This document shows positions 51,301 through 62,406 of a stretch of DNA of 64,000 nt, one piece after another. The stretch is from contig CM055607.1 in the NCBI GenBank assembly GCA_029379385.1, positions 16,306,001-16,370,000 of the forward strand. Reading direction: 5' to 3'. The position numbers were made by a program, and so were the translations under genes. Under the pieces are notes generated by a model, which saw only the letters and a program-made list of their open reading frames with translations, was not told the origin of the DNA and did not search any database. The DNA comes from Quillaja saponaria. Its lineage: Eukaryota; Streptophyta; Magnoliopsida; Fabales; Quillajaceae. Positions within the stretch are counted from its first letter, which is position 1. Each line of letters opens with the position of its first letter.

Positions 51301-52038
51301 GTGCCTTGATAATTGTTATAATATTTTTAAGAGTAGTTATGATTTCTCTCTCTCATACACACAAACATATACATCTATTCAACAAAAATTAGAATAATCT
51401 TGACAAATAATTTTAATCCTTAAAAAGAAAGAAAAAATAAATTAGAATAAAATTTAAATTATAATAAATATATGAAGTAAATTGTAAAATTTTAAATTCT
51501 TTCACTCATGTACAATTTTATTAAAACAATATTAAAATTTGTCATATCCAACACTTCACCTAACAATTAATAAGAATAATTCAATTCAGTCATATTTTCT
51601 CGCCAAACACACAATAAGATAAATACTAACACAATAAAATAAATACTTATTTGCACATATTTTAATCTTTAAAAGATATTTTACAAACTTATATTCACCT
51701 AAGCATGTTTTTCAAATTAGTAAACATGGATTGAAGCAGTTTACGAGTATCATTTTTCTTTCTTAAAGCAACAGTTAATTGGAAAGACTAGCTTCTGCAA
51801 AACTACCAACCTTGGAATTAATCCATTAGACAAGTCCAACATGAAATGTAATACTTTACCCATTTCTGATGACCAGAAAGAGATCCAGAAAATCATCAAA
51901 CAAAAATTAAAATGAAAAGTACTTAAAACTATGTGGATCTTTAATACAAACGGCTCGTTACCCAAAAGAACAAAGCCTTTTAAAACATTAGGAGCTATGT
52001 ATTGGGGAAGTACCAATAAGAGGCTTAAAACGCACTAC
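48340..52038. other. Intergenic region between MDAR and the P2 gene
   Basis: Convergent gene ends face each other. It contains the MDAR 3' UTR, a 51-bp tandem duplication (48767-48868), a GC-richer patch at 49140-49450 with gcgagaga repeats, and a second patch at 50430-50640; neither patch gave a recognisable protein. From 50640 to 51700 it is strongly AT-rich. Confidence 0.6.
48767..48868 (+). repeat. 51-bp tandem duplication
   Basis: The copies 48767-48817 and 48818-48868 both begin gagtgaacaa and include gttatggatcctt and gaagccaca. They differ at a few bases. Confidence 0.88.
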
Positions 52039-53938
52039 TTAATCGAAGAGACTGAAGCCCATATCCTGCATTACAAATTGAAGGAAACACAATCAGAATA
52101 ATAACAAATAATAATTACATAATTCAAAACTTGGCACAGGTTTGCAAACATATGTAGCCCTTCCCAAAGGTAATGCAATATCTAAATCGACAAGCTAATT
52201 TGAGATTGAGTGCACAGCATGATCATAGGGGTAATCACATTAAAATGCGCAACCAACAAAACCATTTTAAGGTAAGCTAGAATGAGAGCATGATATAATT
52301 AGAACCAGAGTACCAAATCCGATTAGATTAAGGAAATAACAACTAAAATAGTACCAGTAAACAAATGAAAAACAGATAAATAAAAAACTCACATCATCTG
52401 ATTCCTCTTTCTCCTCCACCTTTTCCTCCTTCTTTGACTCAGCTGCAGCTGGAGCAGCACTGCCACTAACAACTGTACCCCCAGCGGCAGCCACTGCAAC
52501 CGCAGCACCACCACCAGATGGCACTGAAGCCAACTTCTCCCGACCAGCTGCAATGAGCTCTGTTATATCTCTACCCTTAACTTCTGATAGCAGCAGTTCA
52601 ATCCTGTCATCATCAGCTTCAGCTCCAACTGTAAATCAAAATTTACAAAGGTTACATCAGTGAAGCAGAAGAGGCCCACATCTTTAATTAAGATAAATCT
52701 TAACATTAATGCAAAAGATAAACAGATTATACAGCATCGTATTGATAATATCAAGACAAGATCACAAGAACATTAATCCAGACATTCTGATTTCATAAAT
52801 AAATGCTTAGCAGTATTACCTTTCATTTCTATTTTTAGTTTACAAGGATCAAACCTCAAATCTCTACCCAAATTACATCCACACTCACCATCCGAGATAA
52901 ACCCAGGTTTAAGCATTTGTCTACCTTATCCCCATTAAAAACATGCAACTTTTAAAATAATTAACACATTCCCCTCAAAAAAGGTTTCAACTAGTATCAC
53001 ACCATATTTTTGGAGTGGAGACAGCACGTTTTTGAAAGGCTCTTATTCCAATCACATCAAATCAAGAGAATTTTAATGGTACATTTACCTATGCAAAGTT
53101 TCAAATCTTAACCATACACAGTGAAAGGAAAAACTACAGCACATAAATATATTTCAAGAAACACACAAACAAGAACAGCATAATGCCTCAGAGTTGCATA
53201 ATGTCAGCAAGGCTTCCAAGCCATTAAGTCCCGAAAGATGGTGTTTTATTAACAGATTTCATCACCGGCATTATTCAGACACAAACAGAACTGCTAGAAA
53301 ATACTTTAAAATGTTTGCCTCGTGACCAGTCCCAAGAAGTAATGGCAGTAGCACCAATGCTGCTCCACAAGGCAATGGAATTTGAGACAGTCTTATACGG
53401 AGAAGCTCCCCAGATGGAGAACCATCAACATCAATAGCCATTTTTATATCACGTTAACTAGGGATTATGCAAACACATGAAGATTTCCCCCATAAAAGTA
53501 AAGGATCTGGTTAAATCCCCAGTCAAACAAGTAAACTAACGAAAGAAACAATAAAAATTAGGCAAACAAAGCATTCAGTTAGGAAAGATGACATTTTTGC
53601 AACTGATAATTAGTGGGGATATTAACAGTAACAGAGTTACCAACTCTACTGTATAGGAAGCTGGAATACGAGACAACTATCGACGGAAGAGCTCCCAAAT
53701 GGGAGGACCATCAACATCAATTAACGTTAACATGGGATTATGCAAGCACATAAATCTTGACCCAAATAAAGCAGAAATGGACCTAAACGAAACAACCAAC
53801 ATAATCTGTGTAATAAATAATACAAAGTAGGCCCTTGAAGAAGAAATTACCAGAGTTAAGAATGTCCTTGACATGACCAGCTGAAGGGCTGGTGTTCCCT
53901 CCCAAAACTGCCAGCAAATACGCAGCGATCACCTTCAT
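52039..53938 (-). CDS. RPP2: 60S acidic ribosomal protein P2
   Basis: A stalk protein of the large ribosomal subunit that, with P1 and P0, recruits translation GTPases. Three exons: 53938-53851, 52628-52393 and 52065-52039, giving 116 codons plus stop. The N-terminus [15 protein letters not shown] and [20 protein letters not shown] form the helical dimerisation part, with [21 protein letters not shown] next. An Ala/Gly hinge (about 70-95) and an acidic Glu/Lys stretch follow, and the chain ends [10 protein letters not shown], the conserved stalk tail. The start is typical of P2 rather than P1. An acceptor-like TGTTGCAG just upstream of the ATG suggests a 5'-UTR intron. Splice signals are canonical. 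The last exon codes for only eight residues, DMGFSLFD. Confidence 0.95.
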
Positions 53939-54094
53939 TTTTCTGCAACAATGCAGACAAACACAACATTAGTATCAAAAAACCGAACACAGTTACACAT
54001 ACAGAATGAGAAGCAGAACGAGTACTTGAGTTGAGGGGCTCGAGATCAGGTGGTACTGCAGAAGAGATAGCACGCCGGCGCTGGATTACAAACT

Positions 54095-54225
54095 CTGATA
54101 GGGTTTTCTAAACACAGCTAATTGCGAACACTATTTTATAAATAGTGCTCGCTAGATGCTAGGGTTTTAGTCAAGCAGAATCCTTGAGCCCAAGTTTTTC
54201 AGTGTTATGCATATAGGCCCAATAG
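54095..54225 (-). promoter_or_regulatory. P2 promoter with telo boxes and site II motifs
   Basis: On the minus strand the telo box AAACCCTA occurs twice (54106-54099 and 54167-54160). Site II TGGGCC/TGGGCT cores lie at 54221-54216 and 54192-54187. A TATA-like ctatttataaaatag sits between the telo boxes (about 54147-54131). Telo box plus site II is a known pairing in plant ribosomal-protein promoters. Confidence 0.7.
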
Positions 54226-54981
54226 TTTACATTGATTTAATTGTTTGTTTGGTGCATAGAATTTGATAGTGTAAACTTGTATTAGATAATATATTGTTGT
54301 ATTATTTTAAAAAAATATGTTTATCTTTCCCCACCCTTATTGTGTAGTCTATTATGAATTGTCAAGCATACAAGTCTATATTATCGCTATTGTTACCAAA
54401 TATTGTATAAGAGCTACTTGGATAATTTCATATTATTTTATTATTTTTATACAATGCACAAAATGAGTCCATTAGTGTATGAGAATTAATACACAATTTT
54501 TAATTTCATAGTTGATGATCTTTTGATCATAACCAAGTCATGCTAGTTAAATTGAGAAAGATCATGTGAAAATAGTTTTGCTAGCTAACAATATTTAAAA
54601 TAATTTCATAATCTGACAATACTCGGAGGCTATATCCACATTTTGAGAAAGGAACTTATTTGTTTTGAAAAATTGAAATAGGGTTTTGAATTTGAGGTTA
54701 TGTAAGCAAAATTCATGAACTAATTAGGTTGAGATTTTTTCTCCCTATGCATTGAAATTCAATTTATTCATCATCTTTAAAAATAAAAAATCCAAATTCT
54801 TTGTGTTTCATCTCAATTTAATGGATATGACTTGATTTTAAAAATAATTACAATACATTGTTGATTCAATAATGCTTTGGTAGATCAAATTTGAAATCGA
54901 GTATTAAAAATTGAGTATTACCTTGATGAAGTGAAGCATGGTAATCTACTTTCATATAATGGTTGAAAATATTGGTTTTGG

Positions 54982-55543
54982 TTCCCCTCACAACCCCATA
55001 GCTGTGTTAACCAAGTATGTGAAGGAGATTTGGGTTGCCTCTGTGTGTAATCAGGAACCTAGTAGAAAATCAGATTTGTTTTTTTCTTGGACTTTTCCTC
55101 CTTTTGGCTGGGTTAAAATTAATTGTGATGGTGCTGCTAAGTCCCAGGGTTGCCTTACCAGTTATGGAGGTTTGATAAGAGGTGATGGTGGAGAGTGGCT
55201 TGGTGGTTTTGCAGTTAACTTGGGAATGGGTTCTAACGTCTATGCTGAATTATATGGCATCTTTCATGGTCTTTCTTTGGCTTGGGATCTTGGTTTTAAG
55301 TCTATCATTCTTGAGATTGATTCTCTCACAACTGTAGAATTGCTTAATTCTGAATGTTCCCAGTTTCATCCTCTTCTTCACATTGTTCAGGGCTGTCAGG
55401 ATCTCATCAATAGGTCCTGGAAGGTTAAACTTCAGCATATATACAGAGAATGCAATTTTGTTGCAGATTGGTTGGCCAATATGGGCACTTCTTATGATGT
55501 TGGGCCTAGAGGTTTTTCAAAGACCTCCCATGGGTTTGTCTGA
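54982..55543 (+). pseudogene. LINE ORF2 RNase H domain, uninterrupted remnant
   Basis: The frame is open and carries the four acidic positions of an RNase H fold: INCDGA, then AELYGIFHGL, LEIDSLTTV and CNFVADWLA. It ends TSHGFV and stop. The open frame extends upstream to 54938, but that part is host flank read through by chance. There is no promoter of its own, so it is unlikely to be made as a protein. Confidence 0.85.
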
Positions 55544-55650
55544 GATTTTGAGGCAAGACCTCATGGGTTTTGCTAGACCTAGAAGTGTTTCTTGTTAGTT
55601 TTGGTTTTTGTTTGGGCTTTTGCCCTGTATGTTACCAAAAAAAAGAAGAA
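54982..55650 (+). mobile_element. 5'-truncated LINE with RNase H domain
   Basis: The insert is bounded by a perfect 17-bp duplication, gaaaatattggttttgg (54965-54981 and 55651-55667), and ends in an A-rich tail (accaaaaaaaagaagaa). Truncation at the 5' end and an A-rich 3' end are the marks of target-primed insertion. Only the last part of ORF2 and the 3' UTR remain. Confidence 0.93.
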
Positions 55651-55669
55651 GAAAATATTGGTTTTGGAA

Positions 55670-56747
55670 CAATGGAGATTCATTTGCTTATATGGAGGAT
55701 CCCACTTTGAGTAATGTTGTAATCAATATCTTAAAAATCAGACTGATGACTGACTTAAAAAATTTATTGAGTCTTGGATTATTAATTCAACCGGCTCGAA
55801 CCGGATGACGTCATAAATATATTTAATTATATATTTTAAATATTATGCATATTATATAATTTTTTTATTAATTATTAATGCTAAATACACAAGAAAAATA
55901 AAATATAATAATTTAATTAATATTCATTAAATAATGAGAAAATCATGTCACAAATAGTCAAATATAGTTCTTTATAGTTAATATGACAACTAATAAATTA
56001 TTGTGCATCACAACATTAAATTTCAACTTATGAATCAAAATAATAAATGCAATATCAATATAAAATATAATTGTTTCACTAATCCGTAATATAAAATATA
56101 AAAACTTTGCTAATTCTTAATACAATTAAAAATATATATATATATATATATATAAACCGGTTCAATTCAATCAACCCACTATTGGCTTCTACTGATTATA
56201 TTAGTTTTTATGTTTTTCTACCAATTTTGATTGGTCCAACCATCTATTTTTAAGTTCAATATGGTTCGATTTGTCATTTGTGTGACAGTCCAACTAATTC
56301 CGATTGGTCCGTTTGATTCGATTTTTAAAACATTGGTTTCAACCAAATTTGGATTAAACATCCTTAATAGCAGCTTGTTAAAAGTATTAGATATTTAATA
56401 TTATACACAATTATAAAACTAAATAGATCAAATTCTATATATATATATATATATATATTTAACAAATTATGTAAGCACTTGAATCTGTAATATACTTTAC
56501 CACAAAATGTAATTAGTTTGAACTAAATTTCTTGAAGGAGATTTAATTAATTTGTATCCATGGAAATCATGTTGTCCATTATGACATTTCTATATGCATT
56601 CTAAGAAAACTACAAGGCTTAATTAATTATTGTTTTGGTTCATAAGGATTATGTCAATTCTTTAATTTTGTCCTGAAGGTTTTTTTTTAATCGAGCCCTG
56701 CAAGATTCAATATTTTATAATTAGATACTCTGGTATTTATTTAACTA
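55670..56747. other. AT-rich intergenic stretch with microsatellites
   Basis: TA runs at 56131-56153 and 56437-56458. A motif like aaccggttcaattcaatcaacc (about 56155) and ttcgatttgtcatttg-type sequence suggest an old non-coding repeat. No gene was seen. Confidence 0.55.
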
Positions 56748-57897
56748 CATTACAACAAAACTATGTCGCAACAACAATTACCTTGCATCTTCAAATAGAT
56801 TATTGCAAACATACTAAATCATTGCCTAAAAATTAAATCTTTACAACACATTTATTGCAACATCTATATAACTATTGTAATAATTATGTTGTTGCAACAA
56901 AAATAAATCAGTCATTTAATTTTGAAACTACGACAAGCCAGTTCTTATATAACAGTTATGCAACTGTTACCAAATATAACAATTGGCAACACTTATTTCT
57001 AGTGTTGTCTTTTTCCTTATAGGAATGGTTTGATTTATGTTTCATTACATTAATTATTTTAATAACAAAACGGTGCCTAATACGAATTTTTTTAGCCTCT
57101 TGTGCATACAATTGATTTTCCCTCTTTACCTTTTATATTTTATTTATTTTATTGTCTCTTTCCTTTTTCCTTTTCACAAAACATTGCCAATCCTTTTTTT
57201 CACTCTTCCTCGATTGTAGCTCAATTACCCATGGCATAATCATCATCGAAGCTAGAGATCTTGTGATTCTTATGAGATTCCAACCATCAAGACTCAAAAT
57301 CATCCCCATTACCCAAGCTTTGCTCACTCTCCCTCAAAAACCAATTCACCCCAATAGAAATTAGTGTTCAAAAGAAAATTCACTGAAGGAAGCTGGTTTA
57401 ACACGTTTCGTTTTGTTTCATGTATGAAATATAAAGATTTTTGTTTGTGTTAGATTAGCTTGTAACTCTTTACTGACGTGTAAAGATTTTTTTTCTATTT
57501 CAAGGTGGGTTTTTCTTTTTAATGTGAAAAGTGATACTATTACTGAGTTTTGTTCTATGCTATATGTTATTGTGTATTTATAAGATTATGATTCTTGCCT
57601 TGACTATTTACTTGTGAGTATATTTTTTTCCTATTGTATGTGTTCTCTTTTGCTTGCTTATTGCCTTGTTTTCTACCAAGTGAATCATTTACCAAATTAG
57701 TGAGTTGTGTATTTGTTTCTACAAATATATGGTAAAAATGGATTATGTATAGTAGGTTCAATGTAAAATGGGAATAGAATTAGGTATAAATTGTTGTTGT
57801 TTATCTATAAATAATTATTAGTGTGTGTGAATTATTTGTTGGAGATAAACAATCATCTACATTGGAATGGAGAAAAGAAAAGGCAAGGGCATTGCAA

Positions 57898-58150
57898 TTT
57901 GGGGAGGCAATGAGCTGACGTAACTCGTGAGCAGCTCGTTAAAGATTTAGATCGAGCTCGGCTCATTTTTTATATGAGTCAATTTTGAGCTTGTTTATTA
58001 AAATGAGCCAAACTTAATCTTTCCAAAGCTTGACTCATAATCTCGTGAGACAACTCAGTTAATATTTTTTTAATAATTTTTTTATTACTTACATATAAAT
58101 TTATAATAAATATATTTATATGTAAAAACTAACAAAAATTAATTGTAATT
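57898..58150. mobile_element. Half copy of the GAGCCGAGC-type hAT MITE
   Basis: This matches the complement of the right half of 22555-22958, from GGGGAGGCAATGAGC through gagctcggctca, tctttccaaagct and the AT-rich centre. The other half is missing. It lies within the CACTA element. Confidence 0.8.
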
Positions 58151-58206
58151 TTTTAATTTATTTTTATTACTTACATATATTTTTGCTCTAATAAGCATTT
58201 GTGTTA

Positions 58207-58376
58207 TGCTTAATTATATTTTTAAGGAAGTAATTCTTACTACATACTAAAATTATTGTCAATACATGTTACTTGTACCAAATCAACTTTGTGCTTAATT
58301 ATATTTTTAAGGAAGTAATTCTTACTACATACTAAAATTATTGCCAATACATGTTACTTGTACCAAATCAACTTTG
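58207..58376 (+). repeat. 85-bp tandem duplication
   Basis: 58207-58291 and 58292-58376 are nearly identical: both run from tgcttaattata to tcaactttg. One difference was seen, ttgtcaat against ttgccaat. Confidence 0.93.
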
Positions 58377-58569
58377 TAAGAGCCTTGAAGTTTTTTTGTT
58401 AGTTTGTTTTCAATTCATTATTTTGACAGATAGTTTAATTATAATGATTGATAAAAGTTGAATACATATGTCAAGGGCAAGTATTGAGTATATTAATGGC
58501 ATTGAGCAATTCTTGGACAAATTCATTGTCCATGTGTAAAATGCTATAATTTTTATTTAGGTGATGGGA

Positions 58570-60730
58570 TGGAAGATTTCAAATTTCCATGGTGAATGAT
58601 CTTCACCTTCTATGATGAATCTTGATGATGGTGAAGAAGATAGGTGGAACACATATGATATTGATGTATTATTACATGAGACCTATAGAGATATAGCCGA
58701 AGAATTTGAACTATGAGATGGGTTACGAGTAGAGAAGGGCCAATTGTGGATGCCAAGAAATTTTACAATTTGATTGAGTAGGCTAAGCAGAGACTACCAA
58801 GTTGTAAGACTTTTTCATCCCTTTCCTTCATAATCAGATATAATACAAAGTGTCATTATGGATGGAGTAATGTGTCATTTACTGTTTCCTTAGAACTTTT
58901 GAAAGAGGTAATGCCCCATCTTATCATTCATAGTTCCTTTATTAAAGCGAAAAAATATGATCAATGATCTAGGTCTTGACTATAAAAAGAATGATGTGCA
59001 CCCAAGTGATTACATACTTTATAGAAAACATAACAAGCACAAAATCGAATGCCCTGTTTGCATAACTTCAAGGTAGAAGTTGAATAATGGCATGCAAGAA
59101 AATGGTGAGGAGGAAAAACATCTATGAAAGCCAAGGAAATTCTAGCAAAGATGCCTAGACACTTTCCTTTTATTCTGAGACTTAAGAGATTATATTTATC
59201 TTCAAAAATAGTGACTTTAATGAGATGTCATGAAGATAATGTATCAAAGATGAGAAATTGAGCTATCCCGTCGATGCACGAGCTTAAAGAACTTTGACTC
59301 TTTATATCCTAGTTTTGTAGTGGACTCTCATAACATAAGGCTTGGGTTAAGCGACAACCTTAATCCTTTTAGGACCATGTGTATTGCGCATAGTACATGG
59401 CTAGTAGTTTAATACCGTATAATTTATGGCCAAGGATGTGCAAGAAAATAGAGTATTTTATGCTTTTATTCCTTGTTCTTGGACCATCCCTTGCAATGAT
59501 ATTGATATTTATATACAATCATTAATAAGGACTTGAAGAAACTATAAAAAAATTGGGATGGACACCTATAATGCCTCAACTAAACAAACATTTTCTATTT
59601 GAGCTGTTTTATTATAAACCATTAGTGACTTTCCTAGATATGCTATGTTGTTTGAATGGAGCACTAAAGGAAAGTTGGTGTGCCCTTGTTGCAATTATGA
59701 AACTCACTTCAAATACTTAAAGCATATTCATAAGATGTGCTATCTAGATCATCATGTATTTCTAGATATTAATATTTTATAGAGAAATTATAGAAAGTCC
59801 TTTGATGGATATACTAAATTTGGATGTGCACTTATTTTGTTATCAAGTTCAATAATAATGAACATTTAAAAAACTAGTATGTCTTTGGAAAAAAAGATAA
59901 GAAGAAGAAGAAAGATGATAATAACCATTGGAGGAAGAAATCTATTTTCTTTGAGCTACCATATTGAGAGCATAAAACATCTTGACATAACTTAATGTGA
60001 TGCACATTGAGAAAAAAAAATTGATAATGTGATTGGACATTATTAGATATTTTAGAAAAAAAGAAAAAGAAAAAAAGATCATGCACGTGCTCGTTTAGTC
60101 TTTTCATCCACTTGAGTCCAATGACAGTAAAAATTGTGTTTTTCAAAGCATGCTATTCATTGACACCTACTGAGAAAATAACTTTTTGTAGTGTACTAAA
60201 GAAAGCAAAATTGCTAAAGGGTAGTGGTTCAAATATTTCACAGTTCGTGCATCTCGATGATAAAAGAATGTATAGCTATAAATGCCACGATGCTCATTTC
60301 ATGCTATATTATTTGTTGCATATTGTAGTTAAAGCCACGTTGTCTTAACATGTTACTATTGCATTGATCAGATTATGTGATTTCTTTTGAGGCTTGTGTA
60401 GCAAACTTATTCAAATGGAGGATTAGGAACCATTATAATATGAAATTTCAGAAAATTTATGCTAGCTTGAAATAATCTTCTTACCTAGTTTTTTTTGACT
60501 TAATGGTCCACTTACCTATTCATATAGTCAGTGAAGTTTAGGTTAAATGGGCCTGTGTAATTCTGGTGGATATATTCAACATAAATATATTTATGTAAGT
60601 TCAAATCATATATACACATTATAAGCAATCTAAAAAAATGTATAGCTAAAGAATACTTTGTTGAAAAATGTTTGTCATTCTGTTTAAGATAATTGAATGA
60701 TGGTATAGAGACAAGATTAACAAAAGGCAT
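58570..60730 (+). pseudogene. TNP2-like CACTA transposase, heavily broken
   Basis: Segments in changing frames follow the order of plant TNP2-type proteins: KFYNLIE...KQRLPSC (about 58760), GWSNVSFTVSLELLKEVMPH (58860), DYKKNDVHPSDYILYRKHNK (58980) with IECPVCITSR, and MPRHFPFILRLKRLYLSSK (59150). Later come CHDAHFMLYYLL (60290) and PIHIVSEV-like sequence (60520), the DUF4218-like end. Many stops and frame changes; it cannot make a transposase. The DNA-binding partner gene of such elements was not recognised. Confidence 0.8.
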
Positions 60731-61454
60731 CCAAAAATTGTGATGGAGAAAGTACAAACGAAGAAATACCTTCTTTATTTCCAAATTCTAGTTAACATAC
60801 TAGAGGGAAGAAAAAGAAAAAAGGAAACATATTTTACTTTGAACTAGTTTTATGACTCATGCACATTGTTATGTCTTATTTAACCATGTTTGGGAAAAAG
60901 AAACTTGGGAGAGTATGGGCAGTAGAAAAGTGAAAAACAGTTGCAAACCAGTTGTGATGACATTTTACAACAATTTTTTTTTATCATTATTGTACCTTAA
61001 TTTTGTTGTAGTGCATGTTGTATTTTCTACTTGTAGAATTCACTAAGTGCTCTTATTTGATGTTGTTCTTTTTTTTTTCAATGCTAATATTCAAATATTT
61101 CTTGTTAAGTTTTTTCAGCAAATTGGATGGAAGCTTTCAAATCCAAAAAAACCTATAGAAACAGAAGTTGAAAAGGGAGTGAGAGACCTATATATATGAT
61201 AAGGAAAGTACATTAATGCAACAACATTTAATTGAGCCTAGAGCGATATATTGTTATTGTTAGTATATGATTGTAACCATCCAATACACACACGATATGA
61301 ATAAAACTACAAATTTGGTCATAGAAAAACCACCCTAGGACATTGAGCACCATCTCATTGGACAATTGTCACTATATAAAGGGAGCTAAGGCTCCAAGGT
61401 AAAGGGTATGAATTACTCATTCTCTATATTTACTATATATTGCTTATCTTTTTA

Positions 61455-62406
61455 GAAACCGCTAGACAATTGTAAATCTTCTTAAATTATTGATTGAATC
61501 TTTATTCCCTAATAGAAGTAGACTTAATCAGGTCTTCATCATTCTATTTAGTTACATTCAGCTTATTGCTTTAACATCATTTCATCAAATAGATGTTTTC
61601 TCCCATTTATTCGGCCTAACATCTAATTTTTGTTACATTCAATTTTTTCATCAAGTAAATCATTGATTACATTCAATTAGATTTTTATGACAAATTTCAT
61701 ATTTCATATTTCATTCAGCCCACATCTGAATTTAGGGTGTTAACAATAACACAAAATCATAATTTTTTAAAAAAATTTAATTTAAAAAAAAAAAAAACAA
61801 TGTCCCACAAGAAAGAGACATTAAGTACTAGATGCAAAGATTTTCTGGAGGTCATCAATAGAAGGTTTGATGTTACCCCTTAACATAATAAGTAAATACA
61901 CAACAATCACTTTCATCTTCTACAAATTCACACACACAAAAGCACAAACACAACATAAGCTTACAAAGTGCAAAAAAAGGTAAATGAAGCAAAGGAAGAT
62001 GAACTAAAAACTTATTGATTAGGTAAATGGCCACTATAAATGTTTATAAATGTGTTAGCCACCAAACAAATATAGTAGCAGCAGTTTCCAATATAATTAT
62101 TTGAATTCAAAAGCAATGACGGCCCCTAAATAACCATAATAATCAGTTTTCTCATTAAATAGCTACAATTAGTTTCCCTAAATTAAAATCGCTAGACAAG
62201 TCTAAATCTTCTCAAGCTATTGGCTGAATCTCTATTCTCAAATAGAAATAGACTTAATTAGCATTCACCATTCTGTTTAGTTACATTCGGCCTAGTGTTT
62301 TAACATCATTTCATCTAATAGTTGTTACATTCCTTTCATTTAGCCTAACATCCAATGTCTATTGTATTTGGTCTGTTTATATATCAAGTAAATCGTTGAC
62401 TACATT
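61455..62406 (+). repeat. Pair of imperfect direct repeats, about 230 bp each
   Basis: 61455-61690 and 62188-62406 share cgctagacaa, gtagacttaat / atagacttaat, ttagttacattc, taacatcatttcatc and aagtaaatc. A TATA-like tatataaaggg (61374) followed by ctaaggctcc lies upstream of the first copy, as in some gypsy LTRs. They could be parts of LTRs, but ends and target duplications were not found. Confidence 0.65.
61821..61916 (-). pseudogene. Relic of ribosomal P2 first exon
   Basis: On the minus strand it reads MKVIVVYLLIMLRGN then a diverged SIDDLQKIFAS and a TAA, the same length and pattern as exon 1 of the P2 gene at 53938-53851. Exon 2 and 3 sequence is not present, and no splice donor follows. 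Sequence just upstream (acacacaaaagcacaaacacaacata) also resembles the P2 leader, so it may derive from genomic DNA rather than a spliced mRNA. Confidence 0.72.

Larger units (their letters stand above)
56748..61013 (+). mobile_element. Decayed CACTA (En/Spm-type) transposon
   Basis: The left end is CATTACAACAAAACTATG and the right end, as complement, CACTACAACAAAATTAAGG; the left one has lost one base match of the CACTA start. Subterminal ttgttgcaacaaaa-like motifs are present near the left end. The interior (58570-60730) holds TNP2-type transposase remains in the same orientation. Size is about 4.27 kb. The 3-bp flanks are cta and cat, so no target duplication is proven. A MITE half copy and an 85-bp duplication lie inside. 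Confidence 0.75.
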
